Assembly (NCBI GenBank): GCA_024413595.1
Contig: JAKSUC010000005.1
Location: forward strand, 38,117 to 102,116
Reading direction: 5' to 3'
Source of the DNA: Bacteroidales bacterium
Lineage (GTDB): Bacteria; Bacteroidota; Bacteroidia; Bacteroidales; UBA3824
Length of the DNA: 64,000 nucleotides
Part shown: piece after piece, positions 19,304 to 29,140 of the stretch
How positions within the stretch are numbered: position 1 is the stretch's first letter
Layout: every line of letters starts with the position of its first letter
Translations under genes and position numbers: made by a program
The notes under the pieces: generated by a model
What the model saw: the letters and a program-made list of their open reading frames with translations, nothing else
The model's database searches: none
Told to the model about the DNA's origin: nothing

Positions 19304-21991
19304 CTAAATATTCAATGATGTTTGACCTTCTTCTCCTGGTCGAATAATTTCAAAATCTGGTTCACCGTCTTCACCTTCAATTAATTCTACTGAAGTTCCA
19401 TCTGGTAAATCAGAATTATCTTCAGGAGGAATTGCATCAGGATTATGTTCAAATTTCATATCTGCAATTTCGTAAATACTTACGCGTTTTCCTCTTGCTT
19501 TAAAACTTTTTGGAGCTATAAATTCTACTGCATCAATAGTTTCTTGTGGACGATTTGCATTTTTTCCACCAAATGTTACTATCAAATTTGGTCCATAATC
19601 GTCGGTTATATCAAAAAGTTGACTATCTGTATTGTCTCCTAATAAATAATTTTCTTTTTCTGAATATTCAAAATTAAATCTCTTTAAATAATAAGCACTT
19701 AAATCTGCATCGTAATAAGCTAATGAGAAGATTGTTTCAGGATTGAATTTTCTCATCATCAATATGTCATCATCAAAATGTAAACTTAAATCAAATCCAG
19801 TGATGCGAGAATATCCGTTTTTGCGAATAGACACTATTTTATCTTCTCCTGAAAATTCTCCAATATATTCGCCTCGTCCATCAGTGTTTAATTTCATGAT
19901 TGACTGATCAAACCAAATTTTTAAACCTCCTAATGTACTAATTCCAGATGTTACTTTAGTAATTTTATGAACAGGATATTTTGTAACAATATTTCCAAGA
20001 GATGCTCTATTTTTTACACCTAAAAGCCCAAAATCAAATTCCCAACAACGTTTTTTGAGTTTTGCTCGTGCTTTTAATAGTATTTTTACAGTTTCGGCTT
20101 CGCCATTGCTATTGGCTGAAAAATATGTAACTTCACTCATTTTTGTACCTTGAGTAACGTCATATTCTTTGTCGCGAGTGATACCTTTTACAGAAAAACG
20201 TTTTGCATACGAAATTCCTGTTGAGCCATCACGATAAATTACATTATAAATTGTTCGTTCATCGTTTTTCTTAAAAACGTTAACGTGAATAGCGTCTGTT
20301 CCAATAAAAAACTTGTCTGCAATTTTTGAAATTGTATATTTTCCATCGCGATGAAAAACTATAACATCGTCAAGATTAGAACAATTACAGATAAATTCGT
20401 CTTTTTTAAGTCCCATACCTGCAAATCCATCTTCCCAATTTACATATAGTTTTTCGTTTGCAACAACAACTTCTTGAGCCACAATATTATCAAAGTTTCT
20501 AACTTCGGTTTTTCTTATGCGATTAGCTCCGTATTTGTTTTTTATTGTTGTGTAATATTCTATAGAATAATCAATTATATGGTCAAGTTTATATTGAGTT
20601 TCTTCCATTTGACGTTCTAAACCTTTAATATAATTATCGGCTTTGAAAGCGTCATATTTAGAAATTCGTTTTATTTTTAGTTCTGTTAACCTAACAATGT
20701 CGTCGGTTGTAACTTCGCGTCTTAATTGTTTTTTGAATGGTTCTAAAGCAGTGTCGATGGTTTCAAGAATAGACTCCCATGTTTCGCAATCTTCAATAAG
20801 ATTATAGATGTGATTTTCTATAAAAATCTTTTCGAGTGAAGCATCGTGCCAACTTTCTGCAAGTTCGTTTAATAAAATCTTGAGTTCTAATGTTAATAAT
20901 TCAACCGTTTTATCTACCGAATGTTTAAGTATGTCGGTAGTATTCATAAATTTAGGTTTTTTATTTTCAATAACGCAAGAGTTTGCAGAAATAGAAATTT
21001 CACAATCTGTAAAAGCGTATAAAGCGTCAATTGTTACATCTGGTGAAACGTCATTGTTTAATGTTAGAACAATTTCAACATTTGCAGCTGTTTTGTCTTC
21101 AATTTTTTTGATTTTGATTTTTCCTTTATCGTTGGCAGAAACAATCGACTCCATCAAACTTTCTGTGGTTGTGCTAAATGGAATTTCAGTAATAGCAAGA
21201 GTTCGTTTGTCGATTTTTTCGATTTTTGCTCTAACTCTTAATTTTCCGCCTCTTGCGCCATCGTTATATTTTGATACGTCGATTGAACCTCCTGTTGGAA
21301 AATCAGGATATAATTCAAATGGTTCGTTTTTTAAATACGAAATTGACGCATCCATCAATTCATTAAAATTGTGAGGAAGAATTTTTGAAGATAAACCAAC
21401 GGCTATACCTTCAACTCCTTGTGCTAATAATAATGGAAATTTAACTGGTAAAGTTATTGGTTCTTTGTTTCTTCCATCATAACTTAATTTCCATTGTGTA
21501 GTTTTTGGATTAAAAACAACGTCAAGAGCAAGTTTAGAAAGACGAGCTTCAATATAACGAGGAGCCGCTGCGCTATCGCCTGTTAAAATATTACCCCAGT
21601 TTCCTTGGGTTTCTATCATCAAATCTTTTTGTCCTAATTGAACTAAAGCGTCGCCAATTGATGCGTCACCATGTGGGTGATATTGCATTGTGAAACCTAC
21701 AACATTGGCAACTTTGTTAAAACGTCCATCATCTAAACGTTTCATTGCGTGCAAAATACGACGTTGTACTGGTTTTAAGCCATCGTCTATATCAGGTACT
21801 GCTCGTTCTAATATTACGTATGAAGCATAATCGATAAACCAGTTTTTAAACATTCCTGTTACCGATTTTAGGTGTAAATGGTTTTGAACTCCACCTCCTA
21901 AATGTTCTTCATTTTCAGATATATTTTCGTCTCCGTTTATATTTTCTTCAGGAGTATTGTTAATTTGTTCGTCCTTTGTTTCGTCTGACAT
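19304..21991 (-). CDS. parC: DNA topoisomerase IV / gyrase subunit A
   Basis: Type IIA topoisomerase cleavage subunit of 895 residues. After an acidic 40-residue leader come the winged-helix breakage-reunion domain (WFIDYASYVILERAVPDIDDGLKPVQRRILHAM, 51-83) and the active-site Tyr146 in AAAPRYIEAR. The tower and coiled-coil regions follow to about residue 500, then a C-terminal propeller of gyrase-A-like repeats, shorter and more diverged than in GyrA, and an acidic tail. The length and diverged propeller favour ParC over GyrA. The ATPase partner (parE) is not in the window, though in many Bacteroidota it sits just upstream. The gene has a consensus -7 box at 22036 and a terminator at 19181. 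Confidence 0.9.
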   Translation of the reverse strand: MSDETKDEQINNTPEENINGDENISENEEHLGGGVQNHLHLKSVTGMFKNWFIDYASYVILERAVPDIDDGLKPVQRRILHAMKRLDDGRFNKVANVVGFTMQYHPHGDASIGDALVQLGQKDLMIETQGNWGNILTGDSAAAPRYIEARLSKLALDVVFNPKTTQWKLSYDGRNKEPITLPVKFPLLLAQGVEGIAVGLSSKILPHNFNELMDASISYLKNEPFELYPDFPTGGSIDVSKYNDGARGGKLRVRAKIEKIDKRTLAITEIPFSTTTESLMESIVSANDKGKIKIKKIEDKTAANVEIVLTLNNDVSPDVTIDALYAFTDCEISISANSCVIENKKPKFMNTTDILKHSVDKTVELLTLELKILLNELAESWHDASLEKIFIENHIYNLIEDCETWESILETIDTALEPFKKQLRREVTTDDIVRLTELKIKRISKYDAFKADNYIKGLERQMEETQYKLDHIIDYSIEYYTTIKNKYGANRIRKTEVRNFDNIVAQEVVVANEKLYVNWEDGFAGMGLKKDEFICNCSNLDDVIVFHRDGKYTISKIADKFFIGTDAIHVNVFKKNDERTIYNVIYRDGSTGISYAKRFSVKGITRDKEYDVTQGTKMSEVTYFSANSNGEAETVKILLKARAKLKKRCWEFDFGLLGVKNRASLGNIVTKYPVHKITKVTSGISTLGGLKIWFDQSIMKLNTDGRGEYIGEFSGEDKIVSIRKNGYSRITGFDLSLHFDDDILMMRKFNPETIFSLAYYDADLSAYYLKRFNFEYSEKENYLLGDNTDSQLFDITDDYGPNLIVTFGGKNANRPQETIDAVEFIAPKSFKARGKRVSIYEIADMKFEHNPDAIPPEDNSDLPDGTSVELIEGEDGEPDFEIIRPGEEGQTSLNI

Positions 21992-22035
21992 TTTTTATTA
22001 ATTTTTATTCTAATTAAAGAATTTTTGAGTGTGTG

Positions 22036-22043
22036 CAAATTTA
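22036..22043 (-). promoter_or_regulatory. -7 box of parC
   Basis: The minus strand reads TAAATTTG followed by CACAC, 44 bases before the ATG. Confidence 0.6.
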
Positions 22044-22104
22044 GAAAAAAAATATTTTGTTATATACTTTTGTTGAAATGTTTTTTTATCATTTTTTTTG
22101 TTGG

Positions 22105-23265
22105 TTATTCTCCTATAAAAATATTTGTATTATCTCCTTCAAAATTTTTAAATATTGTTTTGCCTAAATGGTCTATTTCGATGCCTGTTTTTTCTATTTT
22201 GTAGGTTGCTTCTAATATTTTAAATGTGATTTCTATTGTTTTAAAATCAGATTTAACTAAAATATTTATTTCTCCATAATTTTCTCCTAATTTATTAATA
22301 AACAATGGAATAATTTCTTTTTCAGAAAAATACAAGTCCACATAGTTTGTTTTATTTTTATATTTATAGGAAAAAAACATTTGACGTAATATAGATTTGT
22401 TTTTTATAACATTGTCAGGATTTAATGCTAAATATCGAATATAATATTCTCCATTTGTGAAATAGCACCTTTCGTTTTCTATAACAGCATTTTTGTCTTC
22501 AAATTCTATATTGATTTTATAATTAAACCTTCTAAAATAAGTTTTCCACAATCCATGAGGAAAACCATTTTCACGATAATATTTTACACCAAAATAATAA
22601 TCTTCGTCTTCTTTTTTTATGTTTTCTAATGATTTAAAATATTTACCTTGAAATGTTAATTCATCATAAAAATCGTCTATTGTATCCCAAAATTTACCAT
22701 CTGTATGAGCCCCACGCCAGGTTCCATGTAAAATTTTTTCGTCTAGTTCGTGAGTTTCTTTTCCTTGATAAGTAAATGGCAATAAAATTAATCTATCATA
22801 ATTTTCACCATAAAGATAAAATTTTAATTCTCCTTCAGGTAAAAATCCAACTATAAACGAAGTGTATTTTCCTTTTATAAGTTTATTATTAAAATCTACT
22901 GATGAATATTTAGTTTTTAAAAGATTAACAATCAAGTTTATTTCATCTTTTGTAAAATCGATTTCTGCAACATAAAATTTTCGTTCAAACATATTTGCCC
23001 AAACGGCATCAACTCCTTTTGGAGGGGTGTTTTTAATTGCTCGTTTTTTGTCATAAGTACAATCTGCTGTATTGCTTAGTCCACAATGAAAATAATCTCG
23101 CATTATTGTACATGCTTTATCGTTTCCATATTTTATATAAAACCATTCTAAATCAGTAGGAAAATTTCTTGGTCCTGTTGCATTTGCTATCCAATAATAT
23201 GTTTGACCAAATAATTTGAAAGCCATAATAATAAATATAGTAGTTAATAATAATTTATGTTTCAT
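22105..23265 (-). CDS. Secreted protein of unknown function
   Basis: 386 residues that I do not recognise. A signal peptide is clear (MKHKLLLTTIFIIMAFKLFG, cut before QTYYWIAN), so the product is periplasmic or exported. The mature part is rich in aromatic residues and beta-strand-like stretches (YYFGVKYYRENGFPHGLWKTYFRRF) and carries Cys in FHCGLSNTADCTYDKK that could form a disulfide. No catalytic motif, lipobox, membrane helix or C-terminal sorting domain was found. It is transcribed alone from a consensus promoter at 23302. No obvious terminator follows; the 113 bases to parC hold T-rich sequence and the parC promoter. Confidence 0.75.
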   Translation of the reverse strand: MKHKLLLTTIFIIMAFKLFGQTYYWIANATGPRNFPTDLEWFYIKYGNDKACTIMRDYFHCGLSNTADCTYDKKRAIKNTPPKGVDAVWANMFERKFYVAEIDFTKDEINLIVNLLKTKYSSVDFNNKLIKGKYTSFIVGFLPEGELKFYLYGENYDRLILLPFTYQGKETHELDEKILHGTWRGAHTDGKFWDTIDDFYDELTFQGKYFKSLENIKKEDEDYYFGVKYYRENGFPHGLWKTYFRRFNYKINIEFEDKNAVIENERCYFTNGEYYIRYLALNPDNVIKNKSILRQMFFSYKYKNKTNYVDLYFSEKEIIPLFINKLGENYGEINILVKSDFKTIEITFKILEATYKIEKTGIEIDHLGKTIFKNFEGDNTNIFIGE

Positions 23266-23301
23266 ATTTATAAATCTTGACCACTAAGATAATATTTTTC
23301 G

Positions 23302-23309
23302 CAAATGTA
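23302..23309 (-). promoter_or_regulatory. -7 box of the secreted unknown protein gene
   Basis: The minus strand reads TACATTTG, 36 bases before the ATG at 23265. Confidence 0.6.
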
Positions 23310-23414
23310 TTTTTGTTAAATTTTAATTTTTCTTTTTTGATGAATAATAAAGTAGTAATTATAAAATAATATTATGTGGAATAAAAATTAAATAGATATA
23401 TATTAAATTATTGT

Positions 23415-24368
23415 TTATATTTTTTTTATTTCATCTATTGATAAACCTGTTACTATTGATATTTGTTCAATAGTCATATTCATAGCTTTCATTTTTTTTG
23501 CCATTTCAAGTTTTTCTTGATAGACCTTAGCTCGTTCTTCATTACGACCTTTTTCAAGACCTTCTGCAATTCCTTCTAATTTACCTTCCACTTTTCCTTC
23601 TGCACGAGCGTAAGTTGTGGCGTCTTCTTCTCCAAAAACTGACTCTATGTGATTTAAATAACTTCGTTTTTCTTTTTCTGACATTTGGTCGTAGAGTAAT
23701 TTTTTCTTGGCTTCAACTAGTCCTGGAACTGTTGTATTATCTTTTATACTATTATCTTTTAAAAAACTCATCCATTCGTCAAGTGCTGTTTTTACTACAT
23801 TTTTAAAGGCTTTTACTCTTATTATGTAATATTTTGGAAACAATTCTCCTACTTCTAAAGTTTTATATTTGAATTTTCGTTGATCTCCTTTTGCTATTTC
23901 AGCAAAAGTTAATTCTTCTTTTCTTGTAATTTTTAGTTTATCATGTTTGTTTACTCCTATAAAATCATTGTTTATTTCTTAAAGATAATCTTCGCCTTCG
24001 CCAAAATCATAATAAACTATTGATATTGAATATACTTTTCGAATTTTGCCATAAATATCGCCTGCATCTAATTGTTCTACAATAGCTTTTGATACACCAT
24101 AAAGCAATCTTTCTAAAAAATATGTATAGCGTGTTGTTTGAACTTCTACTATAAAAATTTCGCCATCTTCGTCTTGGGCTTTTATGTCAACGCGGTTAAA
24201 TTTATCTTCTATATCGTTTTGATTGCCTTCACTTTCAAGTATTGATTGTATTTTACACTTTTTTCCCAAAAAAACTTCTATAAAACCTTCAAGAATATCA
24301 AAATTTGCTTTGTTTCTTAAAAGTTTTTTCATTGCATAATCAAATCGTATTAATTGCTTTGATGCCAT
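23415..24368 (-). pseudogene. Rpn-family PD-(D/E)XK nuclease (recombination-promoting nuclease/transposase), interrupted by one in-frame TAA
   Basis: A full-length Rpn (transposase_31/PDDEXK) reading frame of about 317 codons is cut only by a TAA at 23979-23981. The first part (24368 to 23979, 129 residues) holds the nuclease core: RFDYAMKKLLRNKANFDIL, Asp in VDIKAQDEDGE and IFIVEVQTTR as the E-x-Q motif. After the stop the same frame stays open: NNDFIGVNKHDKL, FKYKTLEVGELFPKYYIIRVKAF, DEWMSFLKDN, and the usual tail EGKVEGKLEGIAEGLEKGRNEE plus the helix IEQISIVTGLSIDEI. Rpn genes known from other bacteria keep this middle region continuous, so the stop is probably a nonsense mutation (a Tyr codon is plausible there). 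It may alternatively be a sequencing error or give two polypeptides, nuclease and C-terminal domain. The promoter at 24411 is intact. Confidence 0.85.
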
Positions 24369-24410
24369 GGCTTAATTATTTAAAAATTAAGTGTATAAAC
24401 TTTCGTTTTG

Positions 24411-24418
24411 CAAATTTA
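24411..24418 (-). promoter_or_regulatory. -7 box of the Rpn-family gene
   Basis: The minus strand reads TAAATTTG followed by CAAAACG, 42 bases before the ATG at 24368. Confidence 0.6.
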
Positions 24419-24525
24419 GTGATTTTTTGATGATTTACAATAAAAAGGAGTTTTTTATTTCTTATTTTAATGATTATATTTACCTTTTAGAATTTGTATA
24501 TTAATAATTATAAATATTAGAACAC

Positions 24526-25164
24526 CTATAATTTATCAGTAAAAACTGTGACTAATAAAATAATAGAAGTTCCAAAAATACAAACGCATGTACCTGTTAT
24601 TCTATTAATCCATAAAATATGACGAAGGTGAACTTTTTTTCTAAAAATATTAATAATAGAAACTAACAAAAGCCACCACAACATTGCTCCTAATATAACA
24701 CCAGCTAAAGTGATTGTTGTTTCTAAATAGCTTATACTAACAGAACCCGCTGCCATAAACAATCCACTAAATGCAATGATAGTTAATGGATTAGAAACAG
24801 TTAGAGCAAAACTAGCCATAAAATCATTAAAAAATTTGTTTTTATAAGTTTTTGAACGTTGCTCACGCATTTGTTTTGCAGGGTGTGTTCTTATAATTTT
24901 TATTCCTAAACATATCATTAATATTCCACCAATGATACCTAATATAGTTCTATGAGAAGTTAAAAAATCAGAAATAAAAGAAATACTAAATCCTGTAATA
25001 ATAGCATATACAAAATCGCCAAATGCAGAACCTATACCCATTACTAATCCTGGCCAAAAGCCATTACTAATAGTTCTGTGAATACACAAAATTGCAACAG
25101 CACCTATTGGACATGCTGCCAAAAAACCTATTATTATACCTTTTATTACTAAAATTGGATCCAA
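24526..25164 (-). CDS. LysE/RhtB-family amino-acid exporter
   Basis: Inner-membrane exporter of 212 residues with six predicted helices. The N-terminal GIIIGFLAACPIGAVAILCIHRTI matches the LysE signature (Gly-Pro/Ile-Gly segment followed by the conserved basic end of helix 1). The charged loop HPAKQMREQRSKTYKNKFFN and helix NPLTIIAFSGLF complete the pattern. Family members export amino acids or related small solutes; the substrate cannot be inferred. The start is a TTG at 25162-25164: in-frame stops lie just upstream and the next ATG would delete the first helix. A consensus -7 box lies at 25193. Confidence 0.85.
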   Translation of the reverse strand: MDPILVIKGIIIGFLAACPIGAVAILCIHRTISNGFWPGLVMGIGSAFGDFVYAIITGFSISFISDFLTSHRTILGIIGGILMICLGIKIIRTHPAKQMREQRSKTYKNKFFNDFMASFALTVSNPLTIIAFSGLFMAAGSVSISYLETTITLAGVILGAMLWWLLLVSIINIFRKKVHLRHILWINRITGTCVCIFGTSIILLVTVFTDKL

Positions 25165-25192
25165 TTTGTTTTATTATTTTTTCAAAGCGCGA

Positions 25193-25200
25193 CAAAAGTA
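25193..25200 (-). promoter_or_regulatory. -7 box of the LysE-family gene
   Basis: The minus strand reads TACTTTTG followed by TCGCGC, 28 bases before the TTG start. This supports that start. Confidence 0.55.
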
Positions 25201-25387
25201 ATCATACATTACGTTCAAAAAAAAATTAAAGTGTTATTTTTTTCTAAATGTTTTAATTTTGATATTAAAATATGTTAGAAAATAGATAATAAAAAAATTA
25301 AAGTATTTATTTTTATTTACATATCAGGCATAAAAATTGCAAATTCACATTCTTTATTTAATCAAATCTCACATAAAAATAATAATT

Positions 25388-25969
25388 ATGAATACAAGAG
25401 AATTATTAAATGCACTTCATCAAGCAGAAAAATTAAAAGATACAACTCGACATTGTTATACCTCAAAAGGTCGGCACGAAAGCGTAGCCGAACATAGTTG
25501 GCGAATTTCGTTAATGGCTTTTATGATAAAAGATGAATTTCCAGATGCAGATATTAATAAAGTGATAAAAATGTGTTTAATTCACGATTTGGGTGAAACT
25601 TTTACAGGAGATATACCAACTTTTGCAAAATCTGAGCAAGATGAAAATATCGAAGAAAAACTTTTGTATCAATGGATTGACACATTACCCCAATCATTAT
25701 CAACAGAAATGAAACAATTGTTTGACGAAATGAAACAACGTAAAACAACAGAAGCAAAAATATTTAAAGCATTAGACTCTTTAGAAGCATTAATACAACA
25801 TAACGAGTCTGATATAAACACATGGTCAGAAAATGAATTTTCATTAAATTTAACTTACGCTTTTGATAAAGTAGAATTTTCTGATTTTTTAACAAATCTG
25901 CGACAAGAGATAAAAAACGATACAATTGAAAAAATAAAACAACAAAATAAATTAACATTTGAGCCCTAA
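25388..25969 (+). CDS. HD-domain phosphohydrolase (YfbR/5'-nucleotidase-like)
   Basis: Metal-dependent phosphohydrolase of 193 residues. The HD signature is complete: His near the N-terminus (LKDTTRHCYTS), HSW in ESVAEHSWRISL, HD in CLIHDLGETFTGDIP, and the later Asp in KALDSLEALIQHN. Length and the GETFTGDIP segment match the YfbR-like/HDDC2 group, which hydrolyses deoxynucleoside monophosphates. The ATG at 25388 is chosen over the in-frame ATG at 25337 because it removes a non-conserved 17-residue leader and gives MNTRELLNALHQAEKLKDT, the usual N-terminus. The gene stands alone. The substrate is inferred from the family only. Confidence 0.85.
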   Translation: MNTRELLNALHQAEKLKDTTRHCYTSKGRHESVAEHSWRISLMAFMIKDEFPDADINKVIKMCLIHDLGETFTGDIPTFAKSEQDENIEEKLLYQWIDTLPQSLSTEMKQLFDEMKQRKTTEAKIFKALDSLEALIQHNESDINTWSENEFSLNLTYAFDKVEFSDFLTNLRQEIKNDTIEKIKQQNKLTFEP

Positions 25970-26026
25970 AAAAAAGGCAACTAATAAATACTTTTTTACT
26001 ATATCTTAATTTAAAGATAACATAAT

Positions 26027-26056
26027 AGACAGCAAAGTATTATAATTTTGCTGTCT
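26027..26056. promoter_or_regulatory. Palindrome over the typA promoter
   Basis: Perfect 10-base inverted repeat AGACAGCAAA (26027-26036) / TTTGCTGTCT (26047-26056) with a 10-base spacer. Its right arm overlaps the -7 box at 26043-26050. No T run follows, so an operator or a 5' hairpin is more likely than a terminator of the upstream HD gene. Confidence 0.5.
26043..26050 (+). promoter_or_regulatory. -7 box of typA
   Basis: TAATTTTG fits TAnnTTTG, 29 bases before the ATG at 26080. Confidence 0.55.
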
Positions 26057-26079
26057 GAAAATAAAATCCAAATCACAAA

Positions 26080-27888
26080 ATGCAGGATATAAGAAATATT
26101 GCAATTATTGCCCATGTAGACCACGGCAAAACAACATTGGTAGATAGAATTCTTCACCAATCACATTTATTTAGAGAAAATCAAGAAACCCAAGATTTAA
26201 TTCTCGACAACAATGATCTAGAACGTGAACGTGGGATAACAATATTATCTAAAAACGTATCAGTAAGATACAAAGGTGTAAAAATCAACATTATTGATAC
26301 CCCAGGACACAGTGACTTTGGTGGTGAAGTAGAACGTGTATTAAACATGGCTGACGGAGTTATTCTTCTTGTTGACGCATTTGAAGGTCCTATGCCACAA
26401 ACTCGTTTTGTACTTCAAAAAGCAATTGAACTAAAATTAAAACCTATTGTTGTAATAAATAAAGTTGATAAACCAAACTGTACACCAGAACTTGTTTATG
26501 AACAAGTATTTGATTTAATGTTTGATTTAGGAGCAAGCGAAGATCAATTAGATTTTCCTGTAGCATACGGAAGTTCAAAAATAGGTTGGATGGGTGAAGA
26601 TTATAAAACACCAACTCAAGACGTAAGTTATTTACTAGACTTAATTATTAAATATATTCCAGCTCCAAAAATAGTAGAAGGTCCATTACAAATGCAAATT
26701 AGTTCTCTAGATTATTCATCTTATATGGGACGTATAGCAATAGGACGTATTTTTAGAGGAACAATAAAACCAGGAATGTCAGTAGCAGTTATGAAAGCTG
26801 ATGGTTCAATAGAACGTTCATCAATTAAAGAACTCTACACATTTGAAGGTTTAGGAAAAGAAAAAGTTAAAACAGAACTCAAAAGCGGCGAAATTTGCGC
26901 AATATTAGGACTTGATAATTTTGACATAGGTGACACCGTTGCCGATCCAGAAAATCCAGAAGAATTAAAACGTATACATGTTGACGAACCAACAATGAGT
27001 ATGTTGTTTACAATCAACAATTCACCATTCTTTGGAAAAGAAGGAAAATTTGTAACATCACGTCACCTTAGAGAAAGACTATATAAAGAAACCGAAAAAA
27101 ATCTTGCATTAAGAATAGAAGAAACCGACTCTCCAGAAAAACTACAAGTATTTGGTAGAGGAATTCTACACTTAGCAGTATTGGTAGAAACCATGCGACG
27201 TGAAGGTTACGAAATGCAACTTGGTCAACCAAAAGTAATTATCAAAGAAGAAAACGGAGTAAAATACGAACCAATAGAATTATTAACAGTAGAAGTACCA
27301 GAAAATTTCTCAAGTAAAGTAATCGATTTGGTTCAAAAACGTAAAGGCGATATTTTAAATATCGAAACACGTAACGACAGAGTATTCCTTGAATTTAACA
27401 TACCATCAAGAGGAATAATTGGATTAACCAATCCAATATTAACAGCAACCGAAGGCGAAGCAGTAGTATCACACAGATTTAAAGCATTTGAACCATGGCG
27501 TGGTGATATAAGTCGCGATAGAAACGGTTCATTAATAGCAATGGAAACAGGAACAGCAATTCCATATTCAATCAACAATTTACAAAGTAGAGGAAAATTC
27601 TTTATAAACCCAGGCGAAGAAGTTTACGCAGGTCAAATTATAGGTGAAACTACACGACAAGAAGATATAGTAGTAAACGTTACCAAAACAAAAAAATTAA
27701 CCAATATGCGTGCAGCAGGTAGCGATGACAAAATATTAATTGAACCAGCCACCAAAATGTCGCTTGAAGAAAATATGGAATACATCAACGCTGACGAATA
27801 CGTTGAAGTAACACCATCAAGCATTCGTTTACGTAAAATAATTCTTGACGAAATAGAACGTAAACGTGCAAATAGAACAGCAGAATAA
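26080..27888 (+). CDS. typA: Ribosome-associated GTPase TypA/BipA
   Basis: Translational GTPase of 602 residues, the family's full length. The G motifs are intact: G1 AHVDHGKT (11-18), switch I with RERGITI, G3 [12 protein letters not shown]4 NKVDKP and G5 GSSKIG. EF-G-like domains II, III and V follow, then the BipA-specific C-terminal domain with [20 protein letters not shown] and the KKLTNMRA segment. TypA binds 70S ribosomes and helps large-subunit assembly and growth under stress such as cold. Codon use is slightly richer in strong codons than its neighbours, as expected for a well-expressed gene. It has its own promoter overlapped by a palindrome, and a strong terminator follows. Confidence 0.96.
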   Translation: MQDIRNIAIIAHVDHGKTTLVDRILHQSHLFRENQETQDLILDNNDLERERGITILSKNVSVRYKGVKINIIDTPGHSDFGGEVERVLNMADGVILLVDAFEGPMPQTRFVLQKAIELKLKPIVVINKVDKPNCTPELVYEQVFDLMFDLGASEDQLDFPVAYGSSKIGWMGEDYKTPTQDVSYLLDLIIKYIPAPKIVEGPLQMQISSLDYSSYMGRIAIGRIFRGTIKPGMSVAVMKADGSIERSSIKELYTFEGLGKEKVKTELKSGEICAILGLDNFDIGDTVADPENPEELKRIHVDEPTMSMLFTINNSPFFGKEGKFVTSRHLRERLYKETEKNLALRIEETDSPEKLQVFGRGILHLAVLVETMRREGYEMQLGQPKVIIKEENGVKYEPIELLTVEVPENFSSKVIDLVQKRKGDILNIETRNDRVFLEFNIPSRGIIGLTNPILTATEGEAVVSHRFKAFEPWRGDISRDRNGSLIAMETGTAIPYSINNLQSRGKFFINPGEEVYAGQIIGETTRQEDIVVNVTKTKKLTNMRAAGSDDKILIEPATKMSLEENMEYINADEYVEVTPSSIRLRKIILDEIERKRANRTAE

Positions 27889-27914
27889 TAATAAGTCTGA
27901 ATAAAGTAATCATC

Positions 27915-27948
27915 AAAAACGTCTACAAAAATTGTAGACGTTTTTTTT
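27915..27948 (+). terminator. Terminator of typA
   Basis: AAAAACGTCTACAA (27915-27928) pairs with TTGTAGACGTTTTT (27932-27945), with a 3-base loop and T run. Confidence 0.92.
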
Positions 27949-28210
27949 AAAAAAACTTAAAAAGATAAAAAATTAATCTAAAGTTAAATAATTCATATTG
28001 ACAAGCAAACAAATATATTATAACTTAGCAGTCTAATTCATTAATAGGAGCAATCCTTATAACAACATCAAAATCAATAAATCAGTTTTCAAAAACAAAA
28101 ATGTATAAAGCCATATAACAAAAAATGTTGATATACGTTTAGAAAAAATGGCTAACATCATTTGTAACAACAAATGATAAATAATCGGAAAAAATAGTAA
28201 TAAAAGGTTT
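27949..28210 (+). promoter_or_regulatory. rpoD: rpoD leader region with promoter and hairpin
   Basis: The 322-base gap between typA and rpoD holds the typA terminator and then this non-coding leader. A candidate promoter is TTG at 27998-28000, a 20-base spacer, and TAACTTAG at 28021-28028 (one mismatch to TAnnTTTG). That would leave a 5' leader of about 175 bases. A perfect hairpin ATCATTTGT / ACAAATGAT (28157-28178, loop AACA) sits 32 bases before the ATG. No small gene was seen here. Confidence 0.4.
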
Positions 28211-29071
28211 ATGAGACAGCTAAAAATCACAAAGTCGATAACCAACAGAGAAAGTGCTTCTCTCGACAAATATTTACAAGAAATAGGTAGATATGAGTTG
28301 ATTTCGGTTGAAGAAGAAGTTGAATTGGCACAACGTATCAGAAAAGGAGACCAATCAGCTATCGAAAAATTAACAAGAGCAAATCTTAGATTTGTTGTTT
28401 CTGTAGCAAAACAATATCAAAATCAAGGATTAAGTTTACCTGACCTTATCAACGAAGGTAATCTAGGATTAATAAAAGCAGCCGAAAAATTTGACGAAAC
28501 ACGTGGTTTCAAATTTATTTCATACGCTGTATGGTGGATCAGACAATCAATTATGCAAGCTATCAACGAACAATCACGCATTGTTCGTCTTCCATTAAAT
28601 CAAGTTAGCTCGCTAAGCAAATACAACAAAGCTGTATCTGAATTTGAACAAAAAAACCAACGCAAACCTTCTCCAGAAGAATTAAGCGCAATTTTAGAGT
28701 TGCCACAAGAAAAAGTTGTTGATACAATGAGAGTTTCTGGTAAACATGTTAGCGTTGATGCTCCATTTGTTCAAGGCGAAGAAAATAGTTTGCTCGACGT
28801 TTTAGAAAACACAGACTCTATGGTTGCTGATGGCAACTTGATGAACGAATCATTAAGCAAAGAAATAGAACGTGCATTTTCTACACTTACAGAAAGAGAA
28901 CGTACTATCCTTAAATTATCTTTTGGAATAGGAACAACAGAAATGAGCCTTGAAGAAATTGGCGACAAATTTGGACTTACTCGTGAAAGAGTTAGACAAA
29001 TTAGAGAAAAAGCTATTCGTAGATTGAGAAATACTTCTCGTAGCAATCTATTAAAAGCTTATTTGGGTTAG
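28211..29071 (+). CDS. rpoD: Primary sigma factor RpoD (sigma-70, Bacteroidota short form)
   Basis: Housekeeping sigma factor of 286 residues. It starts at region 1.2 ([21 protein letters not shown]), lacking region 1.1 and the non-conserved insert of E. coli sigma-70, as is normal in Bacteroidota. Region 2 ([20 protein letters not shown] and [15 protein letters not shown]) binds core polymerase and the -7 box. Region 3 follows ([16 protein letters not shown]). Region 4 ([20 protein letters not shown]) is the helix-turn-helix for the -33 element. The many TAnnTTTG boxes listed here are its expected targets. A strong terminator ends the gene. Confidence 0.97.
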   Translation: MRQLKITKSITNRESASLDKYLQEIGRYELISVEEEVELAQRIRKGDQSAIEKLTRANLRFVVSVAKQYQNQGLSLPDLINEGNLGLIKAAEKFDETRGFKFISYAVWWIRQSIMQAINEQSRIVRLPLNQVSSLSKYNKAVSEFEQKNQRKPSPEELSAILELPQEKVVDTMRVSGKHVSVDAPFVQGEENSLLDVLENTDSMVADGNLMNESLSKEIERAFSTLTERERTILKLSFGIGTTEMSLEEIGDKFGLTRERVRQIREKAIRRLRNTSRSNLLKAYLG

Positions 29072-29106
29072 AAAATATTCATAATTTAATTTTTTTTTGT
29101 TTTTTC

Positions 29107-29140
29107 GTGGTTGATGATTTCATCAACCACGTTTTTTTTA
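29107..29140 (+). terminator. Terminator of rpoD
   Basis: Perfect CGTGGTTGATGA / TCATCAACCACG with a 2-base loop (29107-29132), then eight T. It lies at the junction with the convergent minus-strand gene. Confidence 0.92.

Noticed and set aside
27998..28024. E. coli-type sigma-70 promoter (TTGACA / TATAAC) before rpoD
   Set aside because: The spacing is 15 bases, and this phylum uses TTTG / TAnnTTTG; the same TTG fits that pattern with a 20-base spacer.
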